Numbered from the stretch's first letter, positions 27,162-37,903 are shown. The stretch is 64,000 nucleotides of DNA from Streptomyces sp. Tu6071 (GCF_000213055.1 NZ_CM001165.1:3804945-3868944); one strand, 5' to 3'. Translations and numbers: made by a program. The notes: generated by a model not told the origin, from the sequence alone.

Positions 27162-27641
27162 TCAGGCGGGCTGGCCGAGGAGGCGGGGCGAGGCGTCCAA
27201 CTGCTCCATGGCGGTCACGAGCGGGGCGAGCTGCGGGTCGAGAGCGGCCTCGTCGAGTGCGGCGCGCAGGGCCGCGTCATTGGTGGGGCGGGCCTCCTCC
27301 AGGAGGACCCGGCCCGATTCGCTCACGTCGGTGTAGATGCCACGCCGGTCGGTGGGGCAGAGGTAGCGGGCGAGCAGGCCCCGGTCCTCCAGACGCGTCA
27401 CGAGGCGGGTCGTCGCGGACTGGCTGAGCACGACGGCCTCCGCGACCTGCCGCATCTGGAGGTGGCCGCCTTCGCCGTCGTGCTGTCGGCTGAGGACGTC
27501 GAGGAGGGAGTACTCCCGCACGCTGAGGCCGTGCGCCGCTTGGAGCGCGCGCTCGATGCGCGTCTCGATCCGGCTGTGCAGCAGCGAGAGGGCGGACCAG
27601 CTGTGCGCGAGCGCTGTGAGAGCGGGGTCGGTCGCCGTCAT
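27162..27641 (-). CDS. MarR-family transcriptional regulator
   Basis: 159 residues from ATG 27641, preceded by GGAGGAGAG. The longer in-frame reading would run through the operator. The winged helix shows LSVREYSLLDVLSRQ, the recognition helix region QVAEAVVLSQSATTRLVTRLEDRGLL, and the wing CPTDRRGIYTDVSESGR. It probably senses a small ligand and represses itself and perhaps the GNAT gene behind it through the dyad at 27703-27725. Confidence 0.9.
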   Translation of the reverse strand: MTATDPALTALAHSWSALSLLHSRIETRIERALQAAHGLSVREYSLLDVLSRQHDGEGGHLQMRQVAEAVVLSQSATTRLVTRLEDRGLLARYLCPTDRRGIYTDVSESGRVLLEEARPTNDAALRAALDEAALDPQLAPLVTAMEQLDASPRLLGQPA

Positions 27642-27702
27642 CGTTCTCTCCTCCGTCCGTCCCGGATGTCCCAGCCTAGGCCAGGTATGAAATAGCCACT
27701 GG

Positions 27703-27725
27703 TTGCAACTATACGGCGTATGCAA
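27703..27725. promoter_or_regulatory. Probable MarR operator
   Basis: TTGCA and TGCAA half-sites separated by 13 bp form an imperfect dyad 62 bp upstream of the MarR start, in an AT-richer patch. Similar TTGCA...TGCAA sites serve MarR proteins in Streptomyces. Confidence 0.55.
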
Positions 27726-27763
27726 ATATTCCAGCCGGGTTCGACTCTCCCCGCTCTCCCCGC

Positions 27764-28645
27764 TCAGCCCGTCGCCGTGCTCAGCGGCGCGTACCGCTGG
27801 AACCGGTTCCCGGGCAAGCCGGGGGCGCCGCGCAGCATCAAGCGGCTGTGGAGGACGGAGCGCAGGCCGTGGCCGGTGAGCCAGTCGCGCAGTTCCTCCT
27901 GGTGGTTCTCCAGCACGATCCGCACCGGCGTCCGGACCTCGTGGACGAGGTCGGCGACGAGGGCCCGGGCGAGGACCGGCTCGCGTGCGACGAGCGGGCC
28001 GAGGAGAGCGGCGTGCGGCTCGGTGCGGAGGGCGGCGAAGCCCAGGACCTGGCCCTCCGCGTCCTCGGCGAGGCTCATCCGGTCGGCGAAGGCCGGGAGC
28101 CGCGCGAGCAGCGGAGTACGGTCCAGGCCGAAGATCTCGCGGTCCACGTCGAGCAGGGCGCGCAGATCACCGGCGGTGGCCCGCCGGACCCGTACCCCCG
28201 GAATCGCGCCGGCACCGGTGAAGTGGCCCTCCAGCGTCTCCACGTTTCCCGTCGCCGCCGTGCGGAAGCCGAGATCCTCGTAGAGCGGTGCGCGCTCGTC
28301 GCTCGCGTAGAGCGCGAGGGCGTCGACGGGCTCCCGCGCGATCACCTCGCTGAGCAGGCGACGGCCGAGCCCCTGCCCCGCGTGGTCGCGGCTCACGAGC
28401 AGCATGCTGAGCACGGTCAGGCCGGGGCGCTCCTCGGGGCCGTAGCGATGGCTGACGCAGACGGCGCGGAGCCCGCCGCGGGGGTCGTCGATGCCGTGCC
28501 CGGTGCCCGCGGTCAGGAGCAGGGTCCAGAGCCGTCGGTCCGGGAACCAGCCTCTGTTCTCCGCCAGCTCCAGGCAGTGCGGGAGATCGTGCAGGGTCAG
28601 CCTGCGGAGAGCCAGAGCGGCGGACGGCGGAGGAGTGGGCAGCAC
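27764..28645 (-). CDS. Tandem GNAT-domain acetyltransferase
   Basis: About 293 residues from GTG 28645. The longer reading passes through the Nudix gene and a parS site, so the internal GTG is preferred; its ribosome-binding site is weak. The first GNAT domain has the CoA loop SRDHAGQGLGRRLLSEVI and YEDLGFRTAATGN. The second half (VRVRRATAGDLRALLDVDREIFG onward) is a divergent GNAT repeat. The substrate is unknown. A MarR regulator lies downstream. Confidence 0.78.
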   Translation of the reverse strand: MLPTPPPSAALALRRLTLHDLPHCLELAENRGWFPDRRLWTLLLTAGTGHGIDDPRGGLRAVCVSHRYGPEERPGLTVLSMLLVSRDHAGQGLGRRLLSEVIAREPVDALALYASDERAPLYEDLGFRTAATGNVETLEGHFTGAGAIPGVRVRRATAGDLRALLDVDREIFGLDRTPLLARLPAFADRMSLAEDAEGQVLGFAALRTEPHAALLGPLVAREPVLARALVADLVHEVRTPVRIVLENHQEELRDWLTGHGLRSVLHSRLMLRGAPGLPGNRFQRYAPLSTATG

Positions 28646-28720
28646 GCGCTCAGGCTTACCGACGTCAGGGGCGTGCGTCCACCCTCTTTTCGGACTACGG
28701 ACCTGTTCCGCGGTGAGGGA

Positions 28721-28736
28721 TGTTTCACGTGGAACA
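28721..28736. other. parS site, one-base variant
   Basis: TGTTTCACGTGGAACA, a lone site in the gap between the tandem-GNAT start and the Nudix stop. Confidence 0.88.
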
Positions 28737-28814
28737 TCGCGTGACGCGGGAACAACGTGCGGATGCTCGGCGGATGACCGCAGAGGGGCGGTGCCCCGTG
28801 CGGCCTGCGCCGCG

Positions 28815-29297
28815 TCAGCCGAGATCCGTGTCGAGGAGGGCGAGGACCCCCTCGATATTGCCGTCGAGGTAGTGCCGCAGGGAGAGCGGGACGAGGTGGA
28901 CGGAGGCGATACCGACACGGGTGAAGGGGATACGGACGATTTCGTAGCTTCCACAGGGCTGTTCCATCTCGGGTCCGTGCCGCTGCTCCAGATCCATGGA
29001 CACGAGGCGGCAGACGAAGAAGTACTGGACCTTGACCCCGGTGGCGCCGCCGTCCGCGCCGATGTGTTCCACGGTGTCCACGAAGCACGGGACGACATCG
29101 GTGATCTTCGCGCCCAGCTCCTCGTGGACCTCTCGGTGCAGGGCTTCGACGACGGTGGCGTCCTCCGGCTCGACGCCGCCGCCAGGGGTGACCCAGTAGG
29201 GGTCGACGCCGGGCTTGACGCGCTTGATGAGGACAAGATCCTCGCCGTCGAGCAGGACGGCACGAGCGGTGCGCTTGACCACGGGGCGAACGGTCAT
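28815..29297 (-). CDS. Nudix hydrolase
   Basis: 160 residues from ATG 29297. A full Nudix box (G-x5-E-x7-REVHEELG) begins at residue 39 or 40 in PGGGVEPEDATVVEALHREV. Such enzymes cleave nucleoside diphosphate-X compounds, often to clean up damaged nucleotides. The substrate cannot be told. A parS site lies 20 bp upstream of the start codon, inside the likely promoter or leader. Confidence 0.9.
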   Translation of the reverse strand: MTVRPVVKRTARAVLLDGEDLVLIKRVKPGVDPYWVTPGGGVEPEDATVVEALHREVHEELGAKITDVVPCFVDTVEHIGADGGATGVKVQYFFVCRLVSMDLEQRHGPEMEQPCGSYEIVRIPFTRVGIASVHLVPLSLRHYLDGNIEGVLALLDTDLG

Positions 29298-29317
29298 GGA
29301 AGGAATGTGGCCCGAGT

Positions 29318-29333
29318 TGTTTCACGTGAAACA
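29318..29333. other. parS site, perfect
   Basis: TGTTTCACGTGAAACA, just upstream of the Nudix start and within reach of its promoter. Confidence 0.95.
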
Positions 29334-29392
29334 TGCGCGCCCCGGGCGCTTGGAAGAACGGTGTGTGGTGCTTCGCGCGCTCCGGGGCGCGT

Positions 29393-30310
29393 TCAGCCCC
29401 AGTCCGCCGCCGCCCGCAGCAGGCGGTCGTGGGTACGGGAGAGGTGGGGCAGGGCGAGGGTGCCGGTGCGGGCGACGAGGAAGTACGTACGCAGCGGGGC
29501 CACCGCCGGATTGAGCAGGAGCCGGAGTCGTCCCTCGGCGAGGGGCCCCGCGCAGAGGTAGCGCGGCAGGACCGCGAGGCCCGCACCCGCGAGGACGCAG
29601 CCGAGCACGGCTCGCAGATCGGGGACGATCACCGCGCCGGGGCCCGGGGGCAGCGCGTCGAAGACGGCGGTCCAGTAGCGCGCGACGAGCGGCAGCGACT
29701 CGTGGCAGTCGACGAAGGGGAGCGGCTGGGCGCGTCCCGGGACCGGCGCGGTGCCGCCGCTGAGACGCTCGACCGGAAGCCGGTCCGCCCAGGTCGGCGC
29801 GGCGACGAGGACGAGTTCCTCGTCGCACAGCGCGGTGGCGGTGAGCAGGCCACCCCGCGGGCGGACCGTGCTGATCGCGAGATCGTGATGCCCGGCGGCG
29901 AGCCCCTCGAGGCTCTCCTGCGCGGTGCCGAACGTGGCCCGGATGCCGAAATCGGGGCCCTCCCCCTTGTCGAGACCGCTCAGCGCGGGCAGGGCACGTT
30001 CGGCGAGGAATTCGGGAGGCCCGGTGAGGTGGAGGGTCCGCGCGGGGCCGCCGTCCGTCGCGACGCCGCCCTCGGCGATCTCGGCGAGGGCGTCCAGGTG
30101 CGGGGCGGCCTTGTGGGCCAGTTCCTCACCGAGGGACGTGGGCGTCACCCCGCGCGCCTGACGTAGGAAGAGCGGGCGGCCCACCTGGCGTTCCAGGGCT
30201 CTTATCTGGGAGGTCACCGCGGGTTGCGAGAGGCCGAGCAGAGCGGCGGCACGGGTGAAGGAACCGGCGCGGTGGACGGCGACGAAGGTGCGCAACAGGG
30301 CGAGATCCAT
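29393..30310 (-). CDS. LysR-family transcriptional regulator
   Basis: 305 residues from ATG 30310. The N-terminal helix-turn-helix is classic LysR (MDLALLRTFVAVHRAGSFTRAAALLGLSQPAVTSQIRALE). The effector-binding domain follows (HLTGPPEFLAERALPALSGL onward). No divergent partner sits directly beside it. The upstream PLP-lyase gene reads in the same direction 206 bp away, so the target is uncertain. Confidence 0.9.
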   Translation of the reverse strand: MDLALLRTFVAVHRAGSFTRAAALLGLSQPAVTSQIRALERQVGRPLFLRQARGVTPTSLGEELAHKAAPHLDALAEIAEGGVATDGGPARTLHLTGPPEFLAERALPALSGLDKGEGPDFGIRATFGTAQESLEGLAAGHHDLAISTVRPRGGLLTATALCDEELVLVAAPTWADRLPVERLSGGTAPVPGRAQPLPFVDCHESLPLVARYWTAVFDALPPGPGAVIVPDLRAVLGCVLAGAGLAVLPRYLCAGPLAEGRLRLLLNPAVAPLRTYFLVARTGTLALPHLSRTHDRLLRAAADWG

Positions 30311-30516
30311 CGCGACTGCCCCCTCCGGTGGTCGCGGGCCCGCAGCGGGCCCGGGCGGTCAACGATAAATCTGGCGATACCCAGTCGTCCCTACAGTGAT
30401 TGGACAATGACAGACGGTCAACTAGCCTTGGTCGAGCGGTTCTTCACGGAAACCGTGAGTGGTCCGAGTCACGAGGGGGGGAGGCTCGGACCACCCGCGC
30501 GCGCCGTCCTGTCCGC

Positions 30517-31635
30517 TCAGCCCTCGCTCTCGTCGAGCGCCCGCAGTACGTCGGCCACGAGGTCCTCTGTGTCCTCGGCGCCCGCCGAGAAGCGGACGAA
30601 GCCCTCGGCGACCGCGTCCCCGCCCCAGCGACGGCGCCGCTCGGCGGTGGAGCGCACACCCCCGAAGCTCGTGGCGTCCTCGACGAGCCGGGCGCGCGCG
30701 AGGAAGCGCTCGGCGTGCTCGCGCGAGGGCAGCGTGAAGCCCAGGACGGTCCCGTACCGCAGCATCTGCGCCGTGGCGAGCTGGTGCGCGGGGTCATCGG
30801 GGAGCCCGGGGTAGCGCAGGCCGCTCACCTCCGGGCGGGCGCGCAGCGCCTCGGCGAGGGCGAGCGCGTTGGCGTTCTGCCGGTCGAGGCGCAGGTGGAG
30901 CGTCGCGAGCGAACGGTGCGCGAGCCAGGTCTCCATGGGCCCCGGGATGGCACCGATGATCTTGCGCCAGCGCCGCACGCCCTCCAGGAGAGCCGGGTCT
31001 CGCGTCGTGACATGGCCGAGGAGGACGTCGCCGTGGCCGGTGAGGGCTTTGGTGTCGGAAGCGACGGAGAAGTCCGCGCCGAGGTCCAGCGGGCGCTGGC
31101 CGAGCGGAGTGGAGAGGGTGTTGTCGACTCCGACGAGCGCGCCCCGCTCGTGCGCGGCGGCGACGAGGCGCCGGATGTCGCAGACGTCGAGGCCGGGGTT
31201 CGAGGGCGACTCGATCCACAGCAGCCGCGCGCCGTCGAGCGCGTCGAGCTCGGCGTCCCCGCCGGTGGGGGCGGTGCGCACGGTCACTCCGTACGCGGTG
31301 AGCTGTTCGCGGACCAGGGGGAGGACCTGGTACCCGTCCGAGGGGAGCACCACGGTGTCCCCGGACCGCGTTTGCGAGAAGAGCACCGCGGAGATCGCCG
31401 CCATGCCGGAGGCGAAGAGCAGCGTCCCCGCTTCCTCGCCGGGCGCCTCCAGTTCGCTGAGCGCGCTTTCGAGGCCGGTCCAGGTCGGGTTGCCGTCGCG
31501 CCCGTACGTATAGGGCCCGGCGACCTCTCCCGGCAGGTGGAAGTGGGCCGCGAAGACCGGGCCCGGCATCGTCGGTTCGTTCCGCGCCGCTTCCGGCAGT
31601 CCCGCGCGCACTGCCCTCGTTCCGTCGCCAGTCAT
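30517..31635 (-). CDS. Cys/Met metabolism PLP-dependent lyase (cystathionine gamma-lyase/synthase family)
   Basis: 372 residues from ATG 31635, with AGAGGGACA upstream. Family blocks include PYTYGRDGNPTWTGLESALSELE, LLFASGMAAISAVL, WIESPSNPGLDVCDI and VGVDNTLSTPLGQRPLDLGAD. The PLP lysine is in SVASDTKALTGHGD, where the common family form is S-x-TK-Y-x-x-GH-S-D, so the pocket is slightly atypical. It probably makes or breaks cystathionine or cleaves a related sulfur amino acid; the direction cannot be told from sequence. Confidence 0.85.
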   Translation of the reverse strand: MTGDGTRAVRAGLPEAARNEPTMPGPVFAAHFHLPGEVAGPYTYGRDGNPTWTGLESALSELEAPGEEAGTLLFASGMAAISAVLFSQTRSGDTVVLPSDGYQVLPLVREQLTAYGVTVRTAPTGGDAELDALDGARLLWIESPSNPGLDVCDIRRLVAAAHERGALVGVDNTLSTPLGQRPLDLGADFSVASDTKALTGHGDVLLGHVTTRDPALLEGVRRWRKIIGAIPGPMETWLAHRSLATLHLRLDRQNANALALAEALRARPEVSGLRYPGLPDDPAHQLATAQMLRYGTVLGFTLPSREHAERFLARARLVEDATSFGGVRSTAERRRRWGGDAVAEGFVRFSAGAEDTEDLVADVLRALDESEG

Positions 31636-31817
31636 GCTGTCCCTCTTCTCGTCCGCCGCCGCTCCCGGGCCGCCTGTCGGGGCCGTGACCGGGCTGGTCC
31701 TCACCTCTCCCGCACCGCGCTGTGCCGGGCTCCCAGGATGGGGCACGGGACGGCCAGTCCGTGAGGCGGCCCTGTCAGAAGACGCGCGCGGCGGGGACGC
31801 CGCGTGCCGCCGGGGTG

Positions 31818-32210
31818 TCAGGCGCGCTCGGCGGGACGGCCGTCGGGCAGGGCGAGCGAGACGGCCCAGGAGACGACGGCGACGATGAGCCCGCCGAGGA
31901 CCGCGGTCCAGAAGCCGCTGACGTGGAAGGGGACGTCGATGAGATCGCAGATCCAGGACGTGAGCAGCAGCATGAGGGCGTTCACGACGAGGGTGAGGAG
32001 CCCGAGGGTCAGGATCAGCAGCGGCAGGGTCACCAGCTGCACGAGCGGTTTCACCAGCACGTTCACGACGCCGAAGACCAGTGCGACGATAATCAGCGTG
32101 AGCGCCCTGTGGCCGGTGTTGTGGCCGGTGAGGGTGATGCCGTCGAGCAGCCACACGGCCACCGCGAGGGCCGCCGCGTTGGCGAGGGTCCGGAACACGA
32201 AGGTCTTCAT
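31818..32210 (-). CDS. Phage-holin-family (PF04020-type) membrane protein
   Basis: 130 residues from ATG 32210. Four hydrophobic helices are visible, with GITLTGHNTGHRALTLIIVALVFGVVNVLVKP and LLTLVVNALMLLLTSWICD typical of the four-TM holin-4-superfamily proteins common on bacterial chromosomes. No lysin or phage genes are near, so lysis is unlikely. It is divergent from the cupin gene, 66 bp away. Confidence 0.8.
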   Translation of the reverse strand: MKTFVFRTLANAAALAVAVWLLDGITLTGHNTGHRALTLIIVALVFGVVNVLVKPLVQLVTLPLLILTLGLLTLVVNALMLLLTSWICDLIDVPFHVSGFWTAVLGGLIVAVVSWAVSLALPDGRPAERA

Positions 32211-32276
32211 GGGCCGATCGTGACAGACGGGGCCGGGTCCGGCGGCACCGATGCGGCGAAGGGGTGGAGGAAGTCG

Positions 32277-32594
32277 ATGAAGGCATTCCGGCTGGACGAG
32301 CTGGACCTCGAACGGTCCGCGAACGAGGGCGCGTACTTGCAGTTCCTGCGCGAGCGGAACATGTCCGTGGGGCTCTACGCGCTCGACGCGGGGGCCTCCG
32401 ACCCCCAGCAGCCGCACCGGCAGGACGAGGTCTACCTCGTGGTGAGTGGGCGGGCCGCGCTCACCGTGGGGCAGGAGACGACGGAGGTCGCGCGCGGCAG
32501 CGTCGTCTACGTGCCCGCGGGGACCCCGCACCGCTTCCACCACATCAGCGAGGACCTGCGGGTCCTCGTCGTCTTCTCGCCGCCGGAGGGCTGA
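32277..32594 (+). CDS. Single-domain cupin protein
   Basis: 105 residues from ATG 32277, preceded by GGAGGAAG. One cupin barrel is visible: motif 1 contains QQPHRQDEVYLVVSGRAALTVG and motif 2 contains VPAGTPHRFHHI. Metal ligands H, E and H are present. It could be a small isomerase, a dioxygenase or a sensor; the substrate is unknown. Confidence 0.82.
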   Translation: MKAFRLDELDLERSANEGAYLQFLRERNMSVGLYALDAGASDPQQPHRQDEVYLVVSGRAALTVGQETTEVARGSVVYVPAGTPHRFHHISEDLRVLVVFSPPEG

Positions 32595-32629
32595 GGAGGA
32601 CGCCGGGGGAGCGAGCGCCCTCAGAACCT

Positions 32630-32763
32630 GCGGGCGGTCCGGGAATCCGCGGGTGGTCCGGGGACCTGTGGGCGGTCCGGGAACCGGCGGGCGGCCCAGG
32701 AACCCGCGGGCGGTTCGGCAACCCGCGAGCAGTCCCGGGAATCCGCGGGCGGTTCCGGGTGGG
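32630..32763. repeat. Degenerate 19-bp tandem repeat
   Basis: About seven diverged copies of a 19-bp unit close to gcgggcggtccgggaaccc (one copy is 20 bp) follow the cupin gene. The period is not a multiple of three and no frame is supported, so it is non-coding. Confidence 0.75.
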
Positions 32764-32814
32764 AACCCTGAGAGGGAAAGGCCAGTTCAGCGGGGTGTTT
32801 CTCAGGGTTCCCAC
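32759..32814. terminator. Hairpin after the cupin gene
   Basis: 14-bp perfect arms (gtgggaaccctgag and complement) enclose 28 nt, just after the 19-bp repeats. It is a likely transcription terminator for the cupin gene. Confidence 0.55.
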
Positions 32815-32952
32815 GGATATAGGGGCCCTCTCCCCTAGGGGTACGAATCAGGGATAAGCCAGGGTTGCCGAGCGCCCTCTTGCCGGGTTTTCCCGCCTAG
32901 CATCGAAACAGGCCGGGCGGGACCCGGAACCGGTGGAAGCGAGGGAGCAACG

Positions 32953-33171
32953 ATGGGTGTGCGGGAGATAGTCACGGACCTTCCGTGGTGGGTGAAGTGG
33001 GTGGCCGTTCCGCTCATCGCGCTGGCGATCTTCGGCGGGGTGATCGTCTCTGTTCTGAGTGTGGTGATCGGCCTGCTCTTCAAGGTGCTCGTCTTCGTCG
33101 TCGTGGTCGCGGCGCTCGTGTTCGTCGTGCGCAAGTTCAAGGAGTCGGCGGGGCCAGGAAGCCGGCGCTGA
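32953..33171 (+). CDS. DUF5326-family small membrane protein
   Basis: 72 residues from ATG 32953, with a GGGAG site upstream. The short amphipathic start (MGVREIVTDLPWWVKWVAVP) leads into two adjacent hydrophobic helices and a basic tail (VRKFKESAG). The opening matches the streptomycete DUF5326 family. The function is unknown. Confidence 0.82.
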   Translation: MGVREIVTDLPWWVKWVAVPLIALAIFGGVIVSVLSVVIGLLFKVLVFVVVVAALVFVVRKFKESAGPGSRR

Positions 33172-33653
33172 GCGAGCGGCCCGCGCCGGTCCGCGCCGCG
33201 CCCGTCGCGCGGCCACCGGCGGGGGAATTCCGCGTCCCGGAGTTGACGGAACACCCCCCGAATGGGTGTCGTCGACCATCAACTCCCGTCCGGAGGAGCG
33301 CCCTTGTCCTCCACTGATGCATAGCTCTGCGTGACGCTTGGGCCGTCGGTGTTGCCGCCCGGGGCCGGTGTGTTCGTATGGTCCATGCGGGCCGAAGGGG
33401 TGAACGTGGAGGAATCCCCGCGCGCCTTGCATGTGCGGAACCCCTGGGGGCAGCCGGAATACGGGTGATCGGTGGCGGGGATTCCACGAACCGCCCGACC
33501 GGAAACGGCTCGGACGGATTTTCCCTCACGTTTCTTCCCGCAATCAGCAACAGCGGGATCACGCGCTGTGATGTGATGTGTTCACTGAGCTAGATGTCAG
33601 GAGTGTCAGGGGATTTGCCCCTGGCAAGGTGACGGCAATCGACGGGGTTGGCG
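33172..33653. promoter_or_regulatory. Upstream region of ssgA; no ssgR gene present
   Basis: This 482-bp gap holds the ssgA promoter side. In S. coelicolor and S. griseus the IclR-type activator gene ssgR (about 720 bp) lies directly upstream of ssgA; no such reading frame fits here on either strand. A short hairpin around aggggatttgcccct lies just before ssgA, at about 33608-33622. Confidence 0.6.
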
Positions 33654-34109
33654 ATGCGCGAGTCCGTACAGGCAGAGGTCATGATGAGCTTCCTCGTTTC
33701 CGAGGAGCTCTCGTTCCGTATCCCCGTCGAGCTTCGCTACGAGGCCGCCGATCCCTACGCGGTACGGCTCACCTTCCACCTGCCCGGTGATGCCCCGGTC
33801 TCGTGGACGTTCGGGCGCGAACTGCTGGCGGACGGCATCGACGAGGCGTGCGGCGACGGGGACGTGCGGGTCTCGCCCGTGGAGCCGGAGCCCCTGCTCG
33901 ACGGGGAGGGCCCCGGAGAACTGCACATCAGGCTCCAGGTCGGCACCGACCAGGCCCTCTTCCGGGTGGGCATGGCGCCGATCGTCGCCTTCCTCGACCG
34001 CACCGACCGCCTCGTCCCGCTGGGCGAGGAGCGCGCCTGCGCCGACTTCGAGAGCCACCTCGACGACGCCTTGCACCGCATCCTCGCCGAGGAGCCGAGC
34101 GCGGGCTGA
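33654..34109 (+). CDS. ssgA: SsgA, activator of sporulation-specific cell division
   Basis: 151 residues from ATG 33654 (MRESVQAEVMMSFLVSEE). An internal ATG (MSFLVSEE) is the start used for the S. coelicolor protein. The sequence is a close full-length match to SsgA as remembered: SFRIPVELRYEAADPYAVRLTFHLPGDAPVSWTFGRELL, LHIRLQVGTDQALFRVG and VAFLDRTDRLVPLGEE. There is a small acidic insertion (PLLDGEGPGE). SsgA localises SsgB and FtsZ to division sites in sporogenic hyphae. Its usual upstream regulator gene ssgR is missing here. Confidence 0.95.
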   Translation: MRESVQAEVMMSFLVSEELSFRIPVELRYEAADPYAVRLTFHLPGDAPVSWTFGRELLADGIDEACGDGDVRVSPVEPEPLLDGEGPGELHIRLQVGTDQALFRVGMAPIVAFLDRTDRLVPLGEERACADFESHLDDALHRILAEEPSAG

Positions 34110-34260
34110 GCCCGCCCGGAACCCCCAGGCCGGAATCCGCCCGGAACCCTCGCCGGGAACCGGAGCGACGCCCACCCCCGTGCCGCGTCGGGTCCGTCGG
34201 CCCCTCGCTCGCGGCGGTCCGCCCGCCCGTCGTGCCCGCAACGGCCCGCCCGCCCCTCGC

Positions 34261-34294
34261 GCCCGTCGCGGCTCCGTGCCCGTCGCGGCTCCGT
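34261..34294. repeat. Perfect 17-bp direct duplication
   Basis: Two adjacent exact copies of gcccgtcgcggctccgt lie in the gap between the convergent ssgA and YibE/F genes, within a cytosine-rich stretch. Confidence 0.7.
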
Positions 34295-34350
34295 GCCCGT
34301 CAGGTCCGTCGTGCCCGTCGTGGCCCCGCGCCCGCCCGCGTGCCCGCCCC

Positions 34351-35835
34351 TCAGCGTTTCCTGCGGCGTCCGCCGCCCCCGAGCAGCCGCCCGGCGGATA
34401 CGGGGCCGGGCACCTCAGGTCGCGGCGGAACGCCCCCGACGCCGGACGACGGCGGGTGCGGAACACGGTCCGCCGAGACCACGAGGGTCGCGAGCGCCGT
34501 CGTGACCGGCACCGAGGCGACCAGGCCGATCGAGCCGACGAGCGTCCGCACGATCTCCTCGCCGACGAGTTCGCTCGTCGCGACCGCGCCCACGTCGCTG
34601 CGCGCGAGCGAGAAGAGCAGCAGGAGCGGTAGCGCGGCCCCCGCGTAGGCGAGAACCAGAGTGTTGACCACCGAGGCGATGTGGTCGCGGCCGATCCGGA
34701 GCCCCGCCCGGTACAGCGCGCGCCGCGTCATCCCGGGGTCGGCCTGGTGCAGCTCCCAGACGGCCGAAGTCTGCGTGACCGTCACGTCGTCGAGCACACC
34801 GAGTGAGCCGATGAGGACCCCTGCCAGGAGCAGCCCGCTCATGTCGATGTGCGGGTAGAGCCCGTGGATGAGCCCCGTGTTGTCGTCGGTGTTGCCGGTG
34901 AGCGCCGCCCAGCCGATGAAGAGCGAGCCCAGTACCCCGATGAGCAGCAGCGAGGTGAGGGTGCCGAGCACCGCGACGGAGGTACGTGCGCTGAGGCCGT
35001 GGCACAGGTAAAGGGCGATCAGCATGATGGCGCTCGCCCCGACCACCGCCACGACGAGCGGGTTCGACCCCTCCAGGATCGCGGGCAGGATGAAGAAGGT
35101 CAGCACCAGGAAACTCACCGCGAGCGCCACGAGCGCCATGAGGCCCCGCAGCCTTCCCACCGCCACGACGACGAGCGCGAAGACCGCGGCCAGCAGCACC
35201 ATCGGCGGGGTACGGCCCACGTCCGTGACGGAGTACTGGAGGGCGCGCGGCGCGTCGGGCGCGTAGGCGAGGACGACCAGCTGGCCCGCGTGGAGCCGGC
35301 GCGAGGCGTCGGGGCGGATCAGCTCGGGGTAGCGGTGCCCCTTGTCCTTCCCCTCGGTGATCTCGACCGTCGCCTGCTCGCAGACACCCGCCGCGTGCTC
35401 CCCCGAGCCCGCGCCGGATTCCGCGCCCGGCCCCGACGCCCCCGTACCGCCGGACGCCGAGGAGCCCGTACCGCCTGCCGAGGGGTCCTGCGGGCCGTTC
35501 CCGCCGCCTCCCGCCCCCGCGCCGCCGCCCCCGGCCGCGTCGTTGCAGCCGACGTGCTCGATGCCCGTGACCTTGCCGCTGACGGTCTGCCGGTCGAAGC
35601 CGACGCCCGACCGCTCGTGTGCCCCCGGAGCACCGGGCCACAGCAGGACGAGCCCGGCGACGACGGCGGCGGCGAAGGGGACCAGGACAGCCGCGATGAC
35701 CGTGCGCAGCCGCCGTGAACCGGGCGTCGCCGGGCCGTGGTGGTGGTTGTGCTCGTGGCCCGGGGCTCGGCCGCGGTCCTCCGGGGGCGAGGGGGGCGGT
35801 GCGGGCGCCTGAGGCGTGGGAGGTGGCGTCGTCAC
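34351..35835 (-). CDS. YibE/F-family membrane protein
   Basis: 494 residues from GTG 35835. The N-terminus is Pro/His-rich and is followed by a first helix (LRTVIAAVLVPFAAAVVAGLVLLW). An extracytoplasmic domain contains a long Gly/Ala/Ser insert (GGGGAGAGGGGNG onward) between two cysteines. Seven or so further helices include the family core VLDDVTVTQTSAVWELHQADP and GRDHIASVVNTLVLAYAGAALPLLLLF. The function is unknown; a transport role is usually assumed. It is divergent from thiC. Confidence 0.85.
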   Translation of the reverse strand: MTTPPPTPQAPAPPPSPPEDRGRAPGHEHNHHHGPATPGSRRLRTVIAAVLVPFAAAVVAGLVLLWPGAPGAHERSGVGFDRQTVSGKVTGIEHVGCNDAAGGGGAGAGGGGNGPQDPSAGGTGSSASGGTGASGPGAESGAGSGEHAAGVCEQATVEITEGKDKGHRYPELIRPDASRRLHAGQLVVLAYAPDAPRALQYSVTDVGRTPPMVLLAAVFALVVVAVGRLRGLMALVALAVSFLVLTFFILPAILEGSNPLVVAVVGASAIMLIALYLCHGLSARTSVAVLGTLTSLLLIGVLGSLFIGWAALTGNTDDNTGLIHGLYPHIDMSGLLLAGVLIGSLGVLDDVTVTQTSAVWELHQADPGMTRRALYRAGLRIGRDHIASVVNTLVLAYAGAALPLLLLFSLARSDVGAVATSELVGEEIVRTLVGSIGLVASVPVTTALATLVVSADRVPHPPSSGVGGVPPRPEVPGPVSAGRLLGGGGRRRKR

Positions 35836-35892
35836 CGGCCGATCATCGCAAGAACGGAGGGGGCCCTCTGGCCAGCACGCCCGGACGGACGC

Positions 35893-35898
35893 TAGCGT
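35893..35898 (+). promoter_or_regulatory. Possible -10 element of thiC
   Basis: TAGCGT in gctagcgtgg, about 25 bp before the riboswitch begins. This hexamer recurs at other start-proximal sites in the window. I see no good -35 match. Confidence 0.35.
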
Positions 35899-35919
35899 GG
35901 GACGCGATTTGTCCCCGCG

Positions 35920-37849
<1,930 letters not shown>

Positions 37850-37868
37850 GCGGGAGCCGTCGGGCGGG

Positions 37869-37903
37869 CCGGGCCGGGCTCCTCATGGCGTGTCCCGGCC
37901 CGG
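37869..37903 (+). terminator. Terminator-like hairpin after thiC
   Basis: 10-bp arms (ccgggccggg and complement) with a 15-nt loop, 20 bp beyond the thiC stop. Confidence 0.6.

Noticed and set aside
27735..27755. T-arm-like gggttcgactctcc near the MarR gene
   Set aside because: No acceptor, D or anticodon arms can be drawn around it, so it is not a tRNA.
31818..32210. Prophage suggested by a holin-family protein
   Set aside because: No lysin, structural, integrase or attachment sequences are near. This four-helix family is common on ordinary chromosomes.
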